Positions 28,260 through 37,457 of a stretch of 64,000 nt of DNA are shown here, piece after piece. The stretch comes from Moraxella catarrhalis (GTDB lineage: Bacteria > Pseudomonadota > Gammaproteobacteria > Pseudomonadales > Moraxellaceae). The DNA lies in assembly GCF_001656295.1 (NCBI RefSeq), contig NZ_LXHE01000013.1:41744-105743 (forward strand), read 5' to 3'. Below the pieces are notes generated by a model that worked only from the letters and a program-made list of their open reading frames with translations, made no database searches and was not told where the DNA came from. The number at the start of each line of letters is the position of its first letter. Positions within the stretch are counted from its first letter, which is position 1. The translations under genes and the position numbers were made by a program.

Positions 28260-29528
28260 TTAGTTTTGAGATTTTTTGACCATTTGCTCAAAAAATTCAT
28301 CATTGGTTTTTGAGTCTTTTAGGCGTTCAAGTAAAAACTCGGTTGCTTGGGCGTCTTCCATGGGCTGCATGAGTTTACGAAGTATCCAAACTCGGCGTAG
28401 GGTGTCTTCATCTAGCAAGCGTTCTTCTCGGCGTGTACTGGATTTTTTGATATTGATGGCAGGGAAAATACGCCGTTCAGCAAGCTCACGCTCCAAGGTA
28501 ATCTCTTGGTTACCTGTTCCTTTGAATTCCTCAAAAATGACACTGTCCATCTTTGAGCCCGTATCAATCAAAGCGGTTGAAATGATGGTCAAGCTGCCTC
28601 CTTCTTCGACATTTCGTGCTGCTCCAAAAAACCGCTTGGGACGCTCAAGTGCATGAGCATCTACCCCACCTGTCAGCACTTTGCCACTTGAGGGGATGAC
28701 AGTATTATAAGCACGCGCCAAGCGAGTGATAGAGTCAAGTAAGATCACCACATCTTGCTTATGCTCAACCAAGCGCTTGGCTTTTTCGATGACCATTTCG
28801 GCGACTTGGATATGGCGTTGTGGTGGTTCATCAAAAGTAGAGGCAACAACTTCTCCCCAAACGGTGCGTTGCATCTCGGTGACTTCCTCTGGGCGTTCAT
28901 CAATGAGTAGAACGATCAAGTAGCATTCAGGATGATTTTTGGTGATGGCTTGGGCGATGGTCTGTAGTAGTACCGTTTTACCAGCTTTGGGCGGTGCAAC
29001 GATGATAGAGCGTTGACCTTTACCAATGGGTGCAATCAAATCAATAATGCGACCCGTTAAGTCCTCGGTTGTACCATTGCCTGCTTCAAGTACCAGTTGT
29101 TGGGTGGGAAAAAGCGGGGTAAGATTTTCAAAAATCAGCTTGTGGCGGCTACGATCAGGCGTATCGAAGTTAATTTCACTCACCTTTAAGAGGGCAAAAT
29201 ATCTTTCTGAATCTTTAGGTGGGCGGATCTGCCCTGCGATGGAATCGCCTGTTTGCAAATTAAATCTGCGTATTTGGCTTGGACTGACATAAATATCGTC
29301 TGGTCCTGCCAAATATGAACCTTCACTTGAGCGTAAAAAACCAAATCCATCAGGTAAAATCTCAAGCACGCCATTGCCATAAATTGCTTCGCCATTTCTG
29401 GCATGTGTCTTTAAAATGGCGAAAATAATGTCTTGTTTACGACTGCGAGCCATATTATCCAAACCCATATGCTCAGCAATAGCAAGCAGCTCGCCAACGG
29501 ATTTACTTTTTAATTCAGTTAAGTTCAT
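28260..29528 (-). CDS. rho: Transcription termination factor Rho
   Basis: Rho is the hexameric RNA helicase that ends transcription at rho-dependent sites. Starting at the ATG at 29528 ([15 protein letters not shown]), it has 422 residues, the standard length; the 18 residues in front of it in the open frame are not conserved. It has the N-terminal RNA-binding domain ([21 protein letters not shown]), Walker [12 protein letters not shown] near residue 180, Walker [17 protein letters not shown] and the Q/R loops. It sits behind trxA, a common pairing, but a terminator separates them. Confidence 0.98.
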   Translation of the reverse strand: MNLTELKSKSVGELLAIAEHMGLDNMARSRKQDIIFAILKTHARNGEAIYGNGVLEILPDGFGFLRSSEGSYLAGPDDIYVSPSQIRRFNLQTGDSIAGQIRPPKDSERYFALLKVSEINFDTPDRSRHKLIFENLTPLFPTQQLVLEAGNGTTEDLTGRIIDLIAPIGKGQRSIIVAPPKAGKTVLLQTIAQAITKNHPECYLIVLLIDERPEEVTEMQRTVWGEVVASTFDEPPQRHIQVAEMVIEKAKRLVEHKQDVVILLDSITRLARAYNTVIPSSGKVLTGGVDAHALERPKRFFGAARNVEEGGSLTIISTALIDTGSKMDSVIFEEFKGTGNQEITLERELAERRIFPAINIKKSSTRREERLLDEDTLRRVWILRKLMQPMEDAQATEFLLERLKDSKTNDEFFEQMVKKSQN

Positions 29529-29704
29529 AGATAGGTAAGATGTGTGATGATGCACCCAAAATAGGCAGTGATGGTTTTGCAAGGTATAGAAAAAGAAAAA
29601 TGCAATCTCAAGAAATCGATTGCAGGTGCGTCCATATTAAGCGTAAATCAAGCATTTGTCAAGCGTTAGGGTGAACTTGGGGTAAATTATCAAACATTTT
29701 ATGC

Positions 29705-29742
29705 AAAAATAAACCTGATTTGAACCGTGGATCAAATCAGGT
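29705..29742 (-). terminator. Terminator of trxA
   Basis: On the minus strand ACCTGATTTGA and TCAAATCAGGT (29742-29732 and 29723-29713) make a perfect 11-bp stem with an 8-nt loop, followed by TTTATTTTTG. Confidence 0.88.
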
Positions 29743-29761
29743 CTTAAGATCAGGCGAGTTA

Positions 29762-30082
29762 TTATAAGTGCTTGTCAAGCAAAGCGGCAAACTCAGATTT
29801 TGGACGACCACCAACCACAGTTTCTACCCGCTCACCATTTTTAAAAACAAATAAGGTTGGGATGCTGCGAATACCAAAACGAGCTGCAGATTGTGGGTTG
29901 GCATCAACATCAACTTTGACAATCTTGACACGACCTTGATAATCTTCAGCCAGCTCTTCTAGCACAGGGGCGATGGCTTTACATGGACCACACCACGCAG
30001 CCCAAAAATCAACCAAAACCAAGCCATCAGAATTTACAACATCGGTATCAAAGCTTGCATCAGTAGCGTTAATAATTGACAT
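29762..30082 (-). CDS. trxA: Thioredoxin
   Basis: Thioredoxin is the general cytoplasmic disulfide reductase. The true start is the ATG at 30082, which follows AAGGAAG and gives the usual 106 residues; the longer frame adds 31 unconserved residues. The active site WCGPC has Cys31 and Cys34, the cis-proline lies in SIPTLFVF, and GERVETVVG follows. A strong terminator lies behind it, before rho. Confidence 0.98.
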   Translation of the reverse strand: MSIINATDASFDTDVVNSDGLVLVDFWAAWCGPCKAIAPVLEELAEDYQGRVKIVKVDVDANPQSAARFGIRSIPTLFVFKNGERVETVVGGRPKSEFAALLDKHL

Positions 30083-30280
30083 AATTTGCTTCCTTTTTAA
30101 TTTAACAGTTTTACAGTGGATTAAATGACGATTGCCATGATTAAGTATTATGTGGTTTATTGTAAAAAAATTCAAGATGTCAGCTTGAATGTCAAGTCAT
30201 GATATAATAACAGCCTTGTTGCCCCAAGCCTTAGGCAGAGCAATTGAATTTATTAAATTTACTGATTGAGCAAATAAAAG

Positions 30281-31009
30281 ATGACCTTAACTGATGCTGA
30301 TATTTTGCGTATGAATGCACTAGAGCTTTCGCATGATGACCTATTTTTTCATGAATTTGCCAAATCAATCACCATTTATGAAGATGAGAACATTTGGGTA
30401 CTAGATAAACCAGCTGGGCTTTTGAGTGTTGATGGACGCATGCTAAAGGTCAGTTTGCAGTCACGACTTTTGCGTATCAATCCAAATATTAAGCTGATTC
30501 ATCGATTGGATATGGATACTTCAGGGCTGATTATTTTTGCCAAATCCAGTGAGGCTCAAACGCACATTAGTAAGCAGTTCATTGACCGTATTCCCCAAAA
30601 AGAATATCAAGCGGTTGTGTTTGGAACCCTGATGATAGATGATAAAAAGGGTGTCGTCGATGTACCTGTACGCTATGAACCAACCACCAAGCCACGCCAT
30701 ATTGTTGATATGGATTGGAATAAACGGGCGTTGACTCATTATGAGGTGATGCATCATGAATTACGCTGTGATGACAATGGTAGGGCGTATCCTGTGACTC
30801 GAGTAGCACTCAAGCCCATCACAGGGCGTAGCCATCAGCTTAGGGTGCATATGGTGCATTTGGGTCATGTGATGATTGGCGATCCCATTTATGCTGAAGA
30901 TGTGGCACTCAAACTGTCAAATCGGTTGAATTTACATGCACACAAGCTTCGCTTAAAGCACCCAACGCACGGCATTTGGATGGATTGGGTCAGTCCAGTG
31001 CCATTTTAG
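30281..31009 (+). CDS. RluA family pseudouridine synthase
   Basis: The 242-residue protein belongs to the RluA family, with catalytic Asp77 in HRLDMDTSGLIIFAKS and the later motifs EYQAVVFG and PITGRSHQLRVHM. Length and lack of an S4 domain fit RluA itself (23S U746 and tRNA U32) rather than RluC/RluD, but target specificity cannot be read from the sequence alone. A TATAAT at 30203-30208 may be its -10 box. It is divergent from trxA. Confidence 0.88.
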   Translation: MTLTDADILRMNALELSHDDLFFHEFAKSITIYEDENIWVLDKPAGLLSVDGRMLKVSLQSRLLRINPNIKLIHRLDMDTSGLIIFAKSSEAQTHISKQFIDRIPQKEYQAVVFGTLMIDDKKGVVDVPVRYEPTTKPRHIVDMDWNKRALTHYEVMHHELRCDDNGRAYPVTRVALKPITGRSHQLRVHMVHLGHVMIGDPIYAEDVALKLSNRLNLHAHKLRLKHPTHGIWMDWVSPVPF

Positions 31010-31056
31010 GCGGTGTATTTATTGGCTGATGACCCAAAGACCATGCACCAAATCCA

Positions 31057-31383
31057 TCAGATCAGCCCAGAAACGACAGCACATTGATACAGACGCTTGG
31101 CGCGTGAGCCTGTGCCACAAAATACCATCACAGGTTTTGGTGCGTGGTTAATCAGATCGGCGAATGCTTGGGCTTGAGCGAGATGGATGTCGTCAATATC
31201 AATCGGCAGGGTATGATAGCTAAGTCCAGCGTTTTTAGCACTTTGAGCAATGTCAGACCCTTTGGGCTGCCCATCAATTTCATCATCAAAACGCAGATTA
31301 ATCAGGCTTTTAAAGCCTAATTTGGCAAGCCCATCACACTGCTTGGGATGGATTTGTTTGTAAAGGGTGATTTGACTGTGCAT
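31057..31383 (-). CDS. DUF442 / beta-lactamase hydrolase-like phosphatase domain protein
   Basis: A 108-residue stand-alone phosphatase-like domain. The N-terminus (LYKQIHPKQCDGLAKLGFKSLINLR) and the C-terminal loop VFCGTGSRA, with Cys89 and Arg94 spaced as in protein tyrosine phosphatases (C-x4-R), match the DUF442 family found in Blh proteins and sulfide-metabolism fusions. A phosphatase or sulfurtransferase-type role is possible; nothing in the surroundings decides it. It is convergent with the pseudouridine synthase gene. Confidence 0.75.
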   Translation of the reverse strand: MHSQITLYKQIHPKQCDGLAKLGFKSLINLRFDDEIDGQPKGSDIAQSAKNAGLSYHTLPIDIDDIHLAQAQAFADLINHAPKPVMVFCGTGSRAKRLYQCAVVSGLI

Positions 31384-31522
31384 GGGTGAATCCTTGATAT
31401 TTGTTTTGGATTTATGATACCCAATGCCAAGATGACTTGCAATTGTGATTTGGCATAAGCTTATGACGGTATTTAGCGATTACAGCTGTCATTGTTTCAA
31501 AATGGAATAAGGCAGGGCTAGT

Positions 31523-33232
31523 TCAAAGATCTGTACTAGGCTTGGTTAGACTTTGTACGGCTTGATTGGCACTTAAAAAAATGCGCCCTGACAGATCTTC
31601 AACCACCGGACTTGTCTTTAGAACATCCATCACGGGACCCTTGACTTCAGCTAAATGTAGGCGCTGACCACGCTCAATGCAGCTGTGATTGAAGGTGATA
31701 AGCATCTCTTGGGCGGATAAATCGACGTGATTGACCGCAGTCATAATCAGGACAATGTCATGAATGCTGGGGTCGTCAGACAGCTGGGTTAAATTGGCAA
31801 GAACGGACTGAGCATTACCAAAATACAAGCTTTCATCGATGCGTAAAAGTAACAGCCCATCAAAAGTGGTTGCTTCGTGTCGCTCAATATTGCGAAAATG
31901 CTCGCTGTCGCCAACACGCCCAACGATCGCAATGCGTACTTGGTGTGTCCGATAAATCATCGCTGCAAAACTTGCCAAAAGCCCGACAACCAAACCGCTA
32001 TTTAAACCAAAAATAATCGAGGTAAAGAAGGTGATACCAAAACAAATGGCATCGAATTTATCCAGCTGCCACGCGCTGATAAAGGTTTTGGTATCAACCA
32101 TCGAGATGACAGAGCTGATGATCACTGCTGCCAAAATGGCATAGGGCAGACCTTCCAAATAGCGCCCCAAAAAAAGCAAGATCATTAGCACGCCCAAGGC
32201 GCAAATGATGGACGCTAACGGTGTTTTGGCGCCCACAGACAGGTTGAGGCTGGTGCGCGAGATACCGCCTGCGACCGCAAAACCACCATAGGCACCGCTG
32301 GTGATGTTCGCCAAACCTAAGCCCCCAAGCTCTTTGTTGGCATCGTATGGCTCACCGCGTATCCGTGCCTGCTGTGCTGAGATCGTACTTGACGAAATAA
32401 AAGCGATCAGCGCGATCAAAAGCGCCGAGGGTAATAAATCTAATAAAGTGGTTACAGAAAAATTGGGAAAAGCGATTTTGGGTAATCCTGTGGGCAAAGG
32501 TTGTAGCAATCTGATCTGCATTTGCTCAAATTCCATGCGATGGCTGAGCCAAATGGAGAGGGCGACAATTAAAATGACAAAAAAGCGATTGCCAAAGCCG
32601 CGCCACTGAGTCGGCAGCCAGCCCCAAATCATCGCCTCACCATAACGACTGATGATCAATAAAAAGGTGGCGCTAACCCCAAGTAAAGCTGTCGGCAGAT
32701 GGATGGGCTGAGTGCTGGTATAAACACTTAAAAACAGGTCAATCAAGCTGTCAGCATTTAAAGGGACGCCGATGATGTGCTTGATTTGACTAAAAATAAT
32801 TAATACTGCTGCCCCGCTGATAAATCCTGAGGCGACGCCGCGACTGACAAACTGCATAATCCAGCCCAAACGAATCAGCCCAGCGATCAATAAAATCCCG
32901 CCCACCATAAAGGCAAGAATAATGGCAAGTGATGTATATTGTAAGCTGCCGGCGGCATAGCCAGTCAGTGCTGATGCGGTCATGATGGCGGTAATGGCCA
33001 CTGGACCGATAGATGAGACGCTGCTGGCGCCTATCCATGCGTAGACAATCACAGGTGCGATGGCAGCATACAGACCCATGATGGGCGGTAGACCCGCCAA
33101 GGCGGCATAGCCGAGACTTTGAGGGATAACCAATACCGCCATCATAAGCCCAGCAGGGATGTCTGATAGAGCCGTGCGCGGATGCTGAATGAGCTGCAAA
33201 GCCCAATGAGGCAGTAGATTTTGTACTCTCAT
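31523..33232 (-). CDS. SulP family inorganic anion transporter
   Basis: A 569-residue SulP/SLC26 permease. It starts with HPRTALSDIPAGLMMAVLVIPQS, the family signature, has about 11-14 membrane segments up to residue 415 and a cytoplasmic STAS domain at about 430-545 (RIDESLYFGNAQSVLANL). Members move sulfate, bicarbonate or other anions; the substrate here is not clear. The small lipoprotein gene ends 3 bp upstream, so the two are probably co-transcribed. Confidence 0.9.
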   Translation of the reverse strand: MRVQNLLPHWALQLIQHPRTALSDIPAGLMMAVLVIPQSLGYAALAGLPPIMGLYAAIAPVIVYAWIGASSVSSIGPVAITAIMTASALTGYAAGSLQYTSLAIILAFMVGGILLIAGLIRLGWIMQFVSRGVASGFISGAAVLIIFSQIKHIIGVPLNADSLIDLFLSVYTSTQPIHLPTALLGVSATFLLIISRYGEAMIWGWLPTQWRGFGNRFFVILIVALSIWLSHRMEFEQMQIRLLQPLPTGLPKIAFPNFSVTTLLDLLPSALLIALIAFISSSTISAQQARIRGEPYDANKELGGLGLANITSGAYGGFAVAGGISRTSLNLSVGAKTPLASIICALGVLMILLFLGRYLEGLPYAILAAVIISSVISMVDTKTFISAWQLDKFDAICFGITFFTSIIFGLNSGLVVGLLASFAAMIYRTHQVRIAIVGRVGDSEHFRNIERHEATTFDGLLLLRIDESLYFGNAQSVLANLTQLSDDPSIHDIVLIMTAVNHVDLSAQEMLITFNHSCIERGQRLHLAEVKGPVMDVLKTSPVVEDLSGRIFLSANQAVQSLTKPSTDL

Positions 33233-33235
33233 CAG

Positions 33236-33631
33236 TTATTCTCCGTAGATTTTCACACCTTGGGCAAATGCACATTGTTTTTGGCGAGCGGCAAGAATCA
33301 TGGCATCATGCTCACCATATAAGCGAGAGAGTGTCTCTTTTTTGGCGGCGCGCTGTCTGCTATTGGTGCCCACACCCCAGCTGATGCTTGGATAGATGCC
33401 GTGGCGGCTGCCTGTCACACCGATCCCAATGCCAGAGGCGGATAAACCAATTTGCTCATTTTGAGCTCTTTCGACCAAAATGGTGACGCGGCGCACTTCT
33501 GACTGCAGCTGAGTGCAGTCATAGCTGTGATACACGTTGGGATTGACATACTGCGGCGTGATATTGCCAGTAGTGGCACAGCCTGCCAATGCGATAGCAG
33601 AGGCTGCGGCGATCATGAATTTTTTCATCAT
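33236..33631 (-). CDS. Small predicted lipoprotein of unknown function
   Basis: From the tandem ATGs at 33631/33628 the protein has about 131 residues with a lipoprotein signal ending in LAGC. The mature part has a Cys-containing stretch (HSYDCTQLQSEVRRVTILVERAQNEQ), a short glycine-rich segment (SASGIGIGVTGSRHGIYPSISWGVG) and an Arg-rich helix with a second Cys near the end. I do not recognise a named family. It lies 3 bp before the SulP gene, in the same direction. Confidence 0.75.
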   Translation of the reverse strand: MMKKFMIAAASAIALAGCATTGNITPQYVNPNVYHSYDCTQLQSEVRRVTILVERAQNEQIGLSASGIGIGVTGSRHGIYPSISWGVGTNSRQRAAKKETLSRLYGEHDAMILAARQKQCAFAQGVKIYGE

Positions 33632-33697
33632 AAAATCCCTATTAAAATCAATTTTTAGCCTTAACTTAATCATAGACCATGAAGCCAAGGCAAATTA

Positions 33698-34018
33698 TCA
33701 GCGACGAGAAGCACACAAGGGGCTGTTGGGCGCTTGCTCAAGCTGTACCCATTCGCTAGGCGTATAAGCGTGAATAGCAAGGGCATGAACCATGCCACCG
33801 CTGACAGTCAAAAAAGGCTGAACCAAGGTATAGACTGTCTGATGGCGAGCCGCCAGACGCTGTTTTTCAAAAGCGTCGCTGACGATCACAAGCTTAAAGT
33901 GGCTTTCTTTGCCTTCAAAATAGCCTGCGTGCATATGGCTTTCATTTTGTAATAATAGTACGCTTGGGCTGAGTGCTTGTAGTGCTGCAGTCAATGCCTC
34001 TGCTGTTTGATTATTCAT
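33698..34018 (-). CDS. bolA: BolA family protein
   Basis: A 106-residue BolA-fold protein: SHMHAGYFEGKESHFKLVIVSDAFEKQRLAARHQTVY, then MVHALAIHAYTPSEW. The histidine in the HMHAG segment and the C-terminal HALAIHAYTP are typical of BolA proper (Fe-S/glutaredoxin partner, morphology and stress control), in contrast to IbaG at 19213. The next gene downstream, a small lipoprotein, begins 66 bp later. Confidence 0.88.
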   Translation of the reverse strand: MNNQTAEALTAALQALSPSVLLLQNESHMHAGYFEGKESHFKLVIVSDAFEKQRLAARHQTVYTLVQPFLTVSGGMVHALAIHAYTPSEWVQLEQAPNSPLCASRR

Positions 34019-34061
34019 GATAATTACTTAATAATTACTTAATTTAAGATGCTTAATTGGG

Positions 34062-34889
34062 TTAATGAATGTTTTGTGATGCTTGATATAGTGGCATCAC
34101 TGTTGGCACTAAGGCTTTTAAATTGGTAATGCGATTGGTAGAGCTTGGGTGTGTGCTTAAAAACTGTGGCATGCCATTACCGCCAGCTGACTGCATTTTT
34201 TGCCATAAAGTGACTGCAGCATTTGGGTCATAGCCTGCACGAGCCATCAGCTCAATGCCAATTTTATCAGCTTCTGCTTCTTGGGTGCGTGAGTGCGGCA
34301 AATCCAATCCAAGCTGACCTGCCAAGCCAACCAATTGTGCTTGCCCACCTGACAATCCAAGGGCATTCACGGCTATACTAAGCGCACCTTGGGTGGCAAT
34401 ATGACGACTGGCTTTTTCTCGTGAATGTTCACGCAAAGCATGCGCCATTTCATGTCCCATGACAGCTGCAATCTCAGCATCAGTTAATCTAAGACGCTCA
34501 ATAATGCCAGTATAAAAGACAATTTTACCACTCGGCATGACATAAGCATTGATTTGATTGTCGGTGATGGCGTGTACTTTCCAGTCCCAACTGGTTGCAT
34601 CTGGGCGTAAAACCGCTGTTTGTGGAATCAGACGATTGGCGATGCGGTGAAGGCGTCGAACTTGAGCGGTATTGTTATCAAGCCGACCTTTGGTGCGTGC
34701 TTCATTAATGGTTTGTAAATAGGCTTGATGAGATAGCTGCATGATTTCTTGACTTGAAATTAACAATAGCTGTTTTCGGTCAGCACCTACCACGCCTGCA
34801 CTGGTTGTGCTAGCACAGCCAACTATGGTTGTGGTCGTAGCCGCCGCCAAAGTCACTGCCAAAATATTTTTTTTGATGAAATGTTGCAT
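34062..34889 (-). CDS. M48 family metalloprotease, lipoprotein (LoiP/YcaL-like)
   Basis: A 275-residue periplasmic zinc protease. The N-terminal signal ends in IVGC with Cys25, so it is a lipoprotein. The zinc motif HEMAH occupies residues 146-150 and the third ligand is a Glu near 204 in TQEAEADKIG. Length and layout fit the LoiP/YcaL type of M48 enzymes that act at the outer membrane on envelope proteins. It lies just upstream of bolA on the same strand and is divergent from pstS. Confidence 0.88.
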   Translation of the reverse strand: MQHFIKKNILAVTLAAATTTTIVGCASTTSAGVVGADRKQLLLISSQEIMQLSHQAYLQTINEARTKGRLDNNTAQVRRLHRIANRLIPQTAVLRPDATSWDWKVHAITDNQINAYVMPSGKIVFYTGIIERLRLTDAEIAAVMGHEMAHALREHSREKASRHIATQGALSIAVNALGLSGGQAQLVGLAGQLGLDLPHSRTQEAEADKIGIELMARAGYDPNAAVTLWQKMQSAGGNGMPQFLSTHPSSTNRITNLKALVPTVMPLYQASQNIH

Positions 34890-35083
34890 ATTTACCCTGC
34901 CGTAATGACTTTAATGCCTTAAAATTGTCATGCTTGTCGTGATTATAAACCAAAGCCATCTATAAGCCTAGCCATCTCAATAAAAAATTCACAAATTATC
35001 ATTGTTTATAGAATCACTATTTAAGTAGCTATTTTTAAAAAGCCATTTTATTTAAAGCTCACCTGACCTACCCGCCAAAAGCC

Positions 35084-35161
35084 TTGTCATCAAATTGTCA
35101 TATAATTTTCATATAACCGTCATCTATCAGTCATTAAATCGTCATGCACGATTTTTACAAT
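35084..35161 (+). promoter_or_regulatory. PhoB-activated promoter of pstS with six tandem Pho half-sites
   Basis: Six heptamers of the type TTGTCAT occur every 11 bp: 35084, 35095, 35106, 35117, 35128 and 35139 (TTGTCAT, TTGTCAT, TTTTCAT, CCGTCAT, CAGTCAT, TCGTCAT), each followed by a 4-bp A+T-rich spacer. That equals three consecutive Pho boxes. TACAAT at 35156-35161 begins 10 bp after the last heptamer, exactly where the -10 lies in PhoB-dependent promoters, and no -35 is present. Confidence 0.88.
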
Positions 35162-35234
35162 ACGCATAACTTATGTGATAAATCTCCTTAGCTTTTAACA
35201 TCCATATCCTTAATAGAGTTTACCCAACGGAGTT

Positions 35235-36377
35235 ATGATGAAAACGAACATCAAATTGATCGGCCTATCTGTCGCTGCTGTTATCGCGCTAACTGCTTGT
35301 AGCAAAAAAGACGAACAAGCTGCAGCGGCTCAGCCAGAACCAGCTGCAACGACAGCAGCTCCAGCTGACGCTGCCCCAGCCGCTATGGAACAAGTTACTA
35401 TCAACATCACAGGCGCAGGCGCATCTTTCCCACAACCAATCTATGCCAAATGGTCAGCTGATTTCAAAGAAGCTACCAGCGGTCAAGTGAACTATCAATC
35501 AATCGGTTCATCAGGTGGTATCAAGCAAATCATCGCTAAAACTGTTGACTTCGGTGCTTCAGATGCGCCATTGACTGTGGATGAGCTAAATGCTGAAAAC
35601 CTAATCCAGTTCCCAACAGTGATCGGCGGTGTTGTACCTGTGGTGAATATCGAAGGTATCGAAGCTGGCGCGCTTAAGCTAGATGGCGAAACTTTGGCAA
35701 ATATCTACTTGGGTAAAGTGACGAAGTGGAACGACCCTGCGATTGTTGCACTTAACCCAGATTTGACACTGCCAGATGCTGACATCACCACAGTATTCCG
35801 TTCAGACGGTTCAGGCACGACCTTTAACTTCACTGACTACCTAAATAAAGTTTCAACTGACTGGGCAAGCTCAGTGGGCGTGGACAAAGCCATCAAATGG
35901 CCAACCGCTTCTTCAGGCGCTGCTGGTAAAGGTAACGAAGGTGTAGCAAGCTATGTTAGCCGCATCAAAAACTCAATCGGCTATGTAGAATACGCCTACG
36001 CCAAGCAAAATGGCATGTCTCATGTAGCACTTAAAAACGCCGCAGGCGAATTTGTTCAGCCATCAGCTGACAGCTTCGCTGCTGCAGGTGACATCGATTG
36101 GTCAGCAGCACCTGGCTTTAACCAAGTGCTAACCAACTCAGAAACTGCAGGCGCATGGCCAATCGCTGCTGCAACTTTCATCATCGTACACAAAAACCCA
36201 GAAAATCCTGAGCAAGTTGCTGGTGTTCTAAGATTCTTTGACTGGGCATACACCAATGGTGACCAAGCAGCGCTAGATCTTGACTATGTACCATTCAGCG
36301 ACAAAGCGGTTGAGCTGTTCAAGGCAAGCTGGAGCGAAGTGAAAGACTCAAGCGGCAATGCAGTTTATGCACAATAA
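35235..36377 (+). CDS. pstS: Phosphate ABC transporter substrate-binding lipoprotein
   Basis: PstS binds periplasmic phosphate and delivers it to PstCA. The 380-residue protein begins with a lipoprotein signal (LTAC, Cys22) and an Ala/Pro-rich linker (about 28-51), then the typical ITGAGASFPQPIYAKWSADF, GSSGGIKQIIAKTVDFGASDAPL and TTVFRSDGSGTTFNFTDYL phosphate-binding loops. It heads the pst operon and is controlled by the Pho boxes upstream. E. coli PstS is not lipidated, but lipidated forms are known in other bacteria. Confidence 0.96.
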   Translation: MMKTNIKLIGLSVAAVIALTACSKKDEQAAAAQPEPAATTAAPADAAPAAMEQVTINITGAGASFPQPIYAKWSADFKEATSGQVNYQSIGSSGGIKQIIAKTVDFGASDAPLTVDELNAENLIQFPTVIGGVVPVVNIEGIEAGALKLDGETLANIYLGKVTKWNDPAIVALNPDLTLPDADITTVFRSDGSGTTFNFTDYLNKVSTDWASSVGVDKAIKWPTASSGAAGKGNEGVASYVSRIKNSIGYVEYAYAKQNGMSHVALKNAAGEFVQPSADSFAAAGDIDWSAAPGFNQVLTNSETAGAWPIAAATFIIVHKNPENPEQVAGVLRFFDWAYTNGDQAALDLDYVPFSDKAVELFKASWSEVKDSSGNAVYAQ

Positions 36378-36410
36378 GCTGCCCTATAAGCTGCGATGAC
36401 TTCTTGAAAT

Positions 36411-36437
36411 GTGGCTTGTCAGAATTGGCAAGCCCAC
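36411..36437 (+). other. Hairpin between pstS and pstC
   Basis: GTGGCTTG at 36411-36418 pairs with CAAGCCCAC at 36429-36437 (one bulged base). No T-run follows. Such structures often protect the pstS message so that the binding protein is made in excess over the membrane parts. Confidence 0.5.
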
Positions 36438-36484
36438 TATTTCTTAAAATACAGCCAATTTAGCAAAATCAGGGGAATTCCCAA

Positions 36485-37447
36485 ATGACCACCCAAAACT
36501 CAGCACTCGCCGCCAGACTCAGTCGCCAAAAGCGACTTGATGGCGCTTTTGTTTGGACAACCAAACTGTCTGCGCTGCTTGTACTTTTGACTTTAGGCGG
36601 TATCATGCTGTCACTAGTCTTTGGTGCAATGCCGAGTATTCGCGAATTTGGTTTAAATTTTTATACCAGCAGTAACTGGGATCCAGTCGCTGGTCAGTTC
36701 GGTGCATTGGCACCAATTTATGGCACAATCGTCACCTCCATTATCGCGGTCGTGATTGCCGTGCCAGTCAGTTTTGGTATTGCTGTCTTTTTGACAGAAC
36801 TTTGCCCAAACTTCCTAAAAAAGCCATTGGGTATCGCCATTGAGCTACTTGCTGGTATTCCATCGATTATCTATGGTATGTGGGGTTTGTTTGTCTTTGC
36901 CCCTTGGTTCGGTGATACTGTGCAGCCATGGCTAATCAATCATTTGGCAGGACTGCCGATCATCGGTCAGATGTTTGTTGGTGCGCCTATTGGTATCGGT
37001 CTTTTCACAGCAGGTTTGGTACTTGCCATTATGATCATTCCATTCATCGCTGCGACCATGCGCGATGTGTTTTTGGTGGTGCCTGATTTGCTAAAAGAGT
37101 CAGCGTATGGCATGGGTGCGACTACTTGGGAAGTTGTTACCAAAGTTGTCCTGCCTTATACCAAAGCGGGTGTGGTCGGTGGTCTGATTTTGGGCTTGGG
37201 CCGTGCGCTTGGTGAGACCATGGCGGTGACTTTCTTGATTGGTAACACCTTTAATATCAATACAAGCCTATTTACTTCTGGGGTATCGATCACCTCAGCT
37301 TTGGCTAACGAATTTGCTGAAGCCTCAAGCGAGATGCACTTATCGTCGCTACTGCACTTAGGTTTGATTCTGTTTGTGATTAGTTTCATTGTATTATCAG
37401 CCTCTAAGCTTATGCTGATGAAGATCGACAAGCGAGCTGGAAAATAA
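36485..37447 (+). CDS. pstC: Phosphate ABC transporter permease PstC
   Basis: PstC is one of two membrane subunits of the high-affinity phosphate importer. The 320-residue protein has about six membrane segments and the permease EAA-type loop ([29 protein letters not shown]) that contacts the ATPase; the [15 protein letters not shown] segment is a family signature. An AGGGGAATT site precedes the ATG. pstA follows 10 bp later. Confidence 0.96.
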   Translation: MTTQNSALAARLSRQKRLDGAFVWTTKLSALLVLLTLGGIMLSLVFGAMPSIREFGLNFYTSSNWDPVAGQFGALAPIYGTIVTSIIAVVIAVPVSFGIAVFLTELCPNFLKKPLGIAIELLAGIPSIIYGMWGLFVFAPWFGDTVQPWLINHLAGLPIIGQMFVGAPIGIGLFTAGLVLAIMIIPFIAATMRDVFLVVPDLLKESAYGMGATTWEVVTKVVLPYTKAGVVGGLILGLGRALGETMAVTFLIGNTFNINTSLFTSGVSITSALANEFAEASSEMHLSSLLHLGLILFVISFIVLSASKLMLMKIDKRAGK

Positions 37448-37457
37448 GGATAATACC

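Noticed and set aside
32790..33275. Cys/Arg/Ser-rich reverse-strand frame over the SulP start
   Set aside because: It is another frame of the SulP gene, with no motif of its own.
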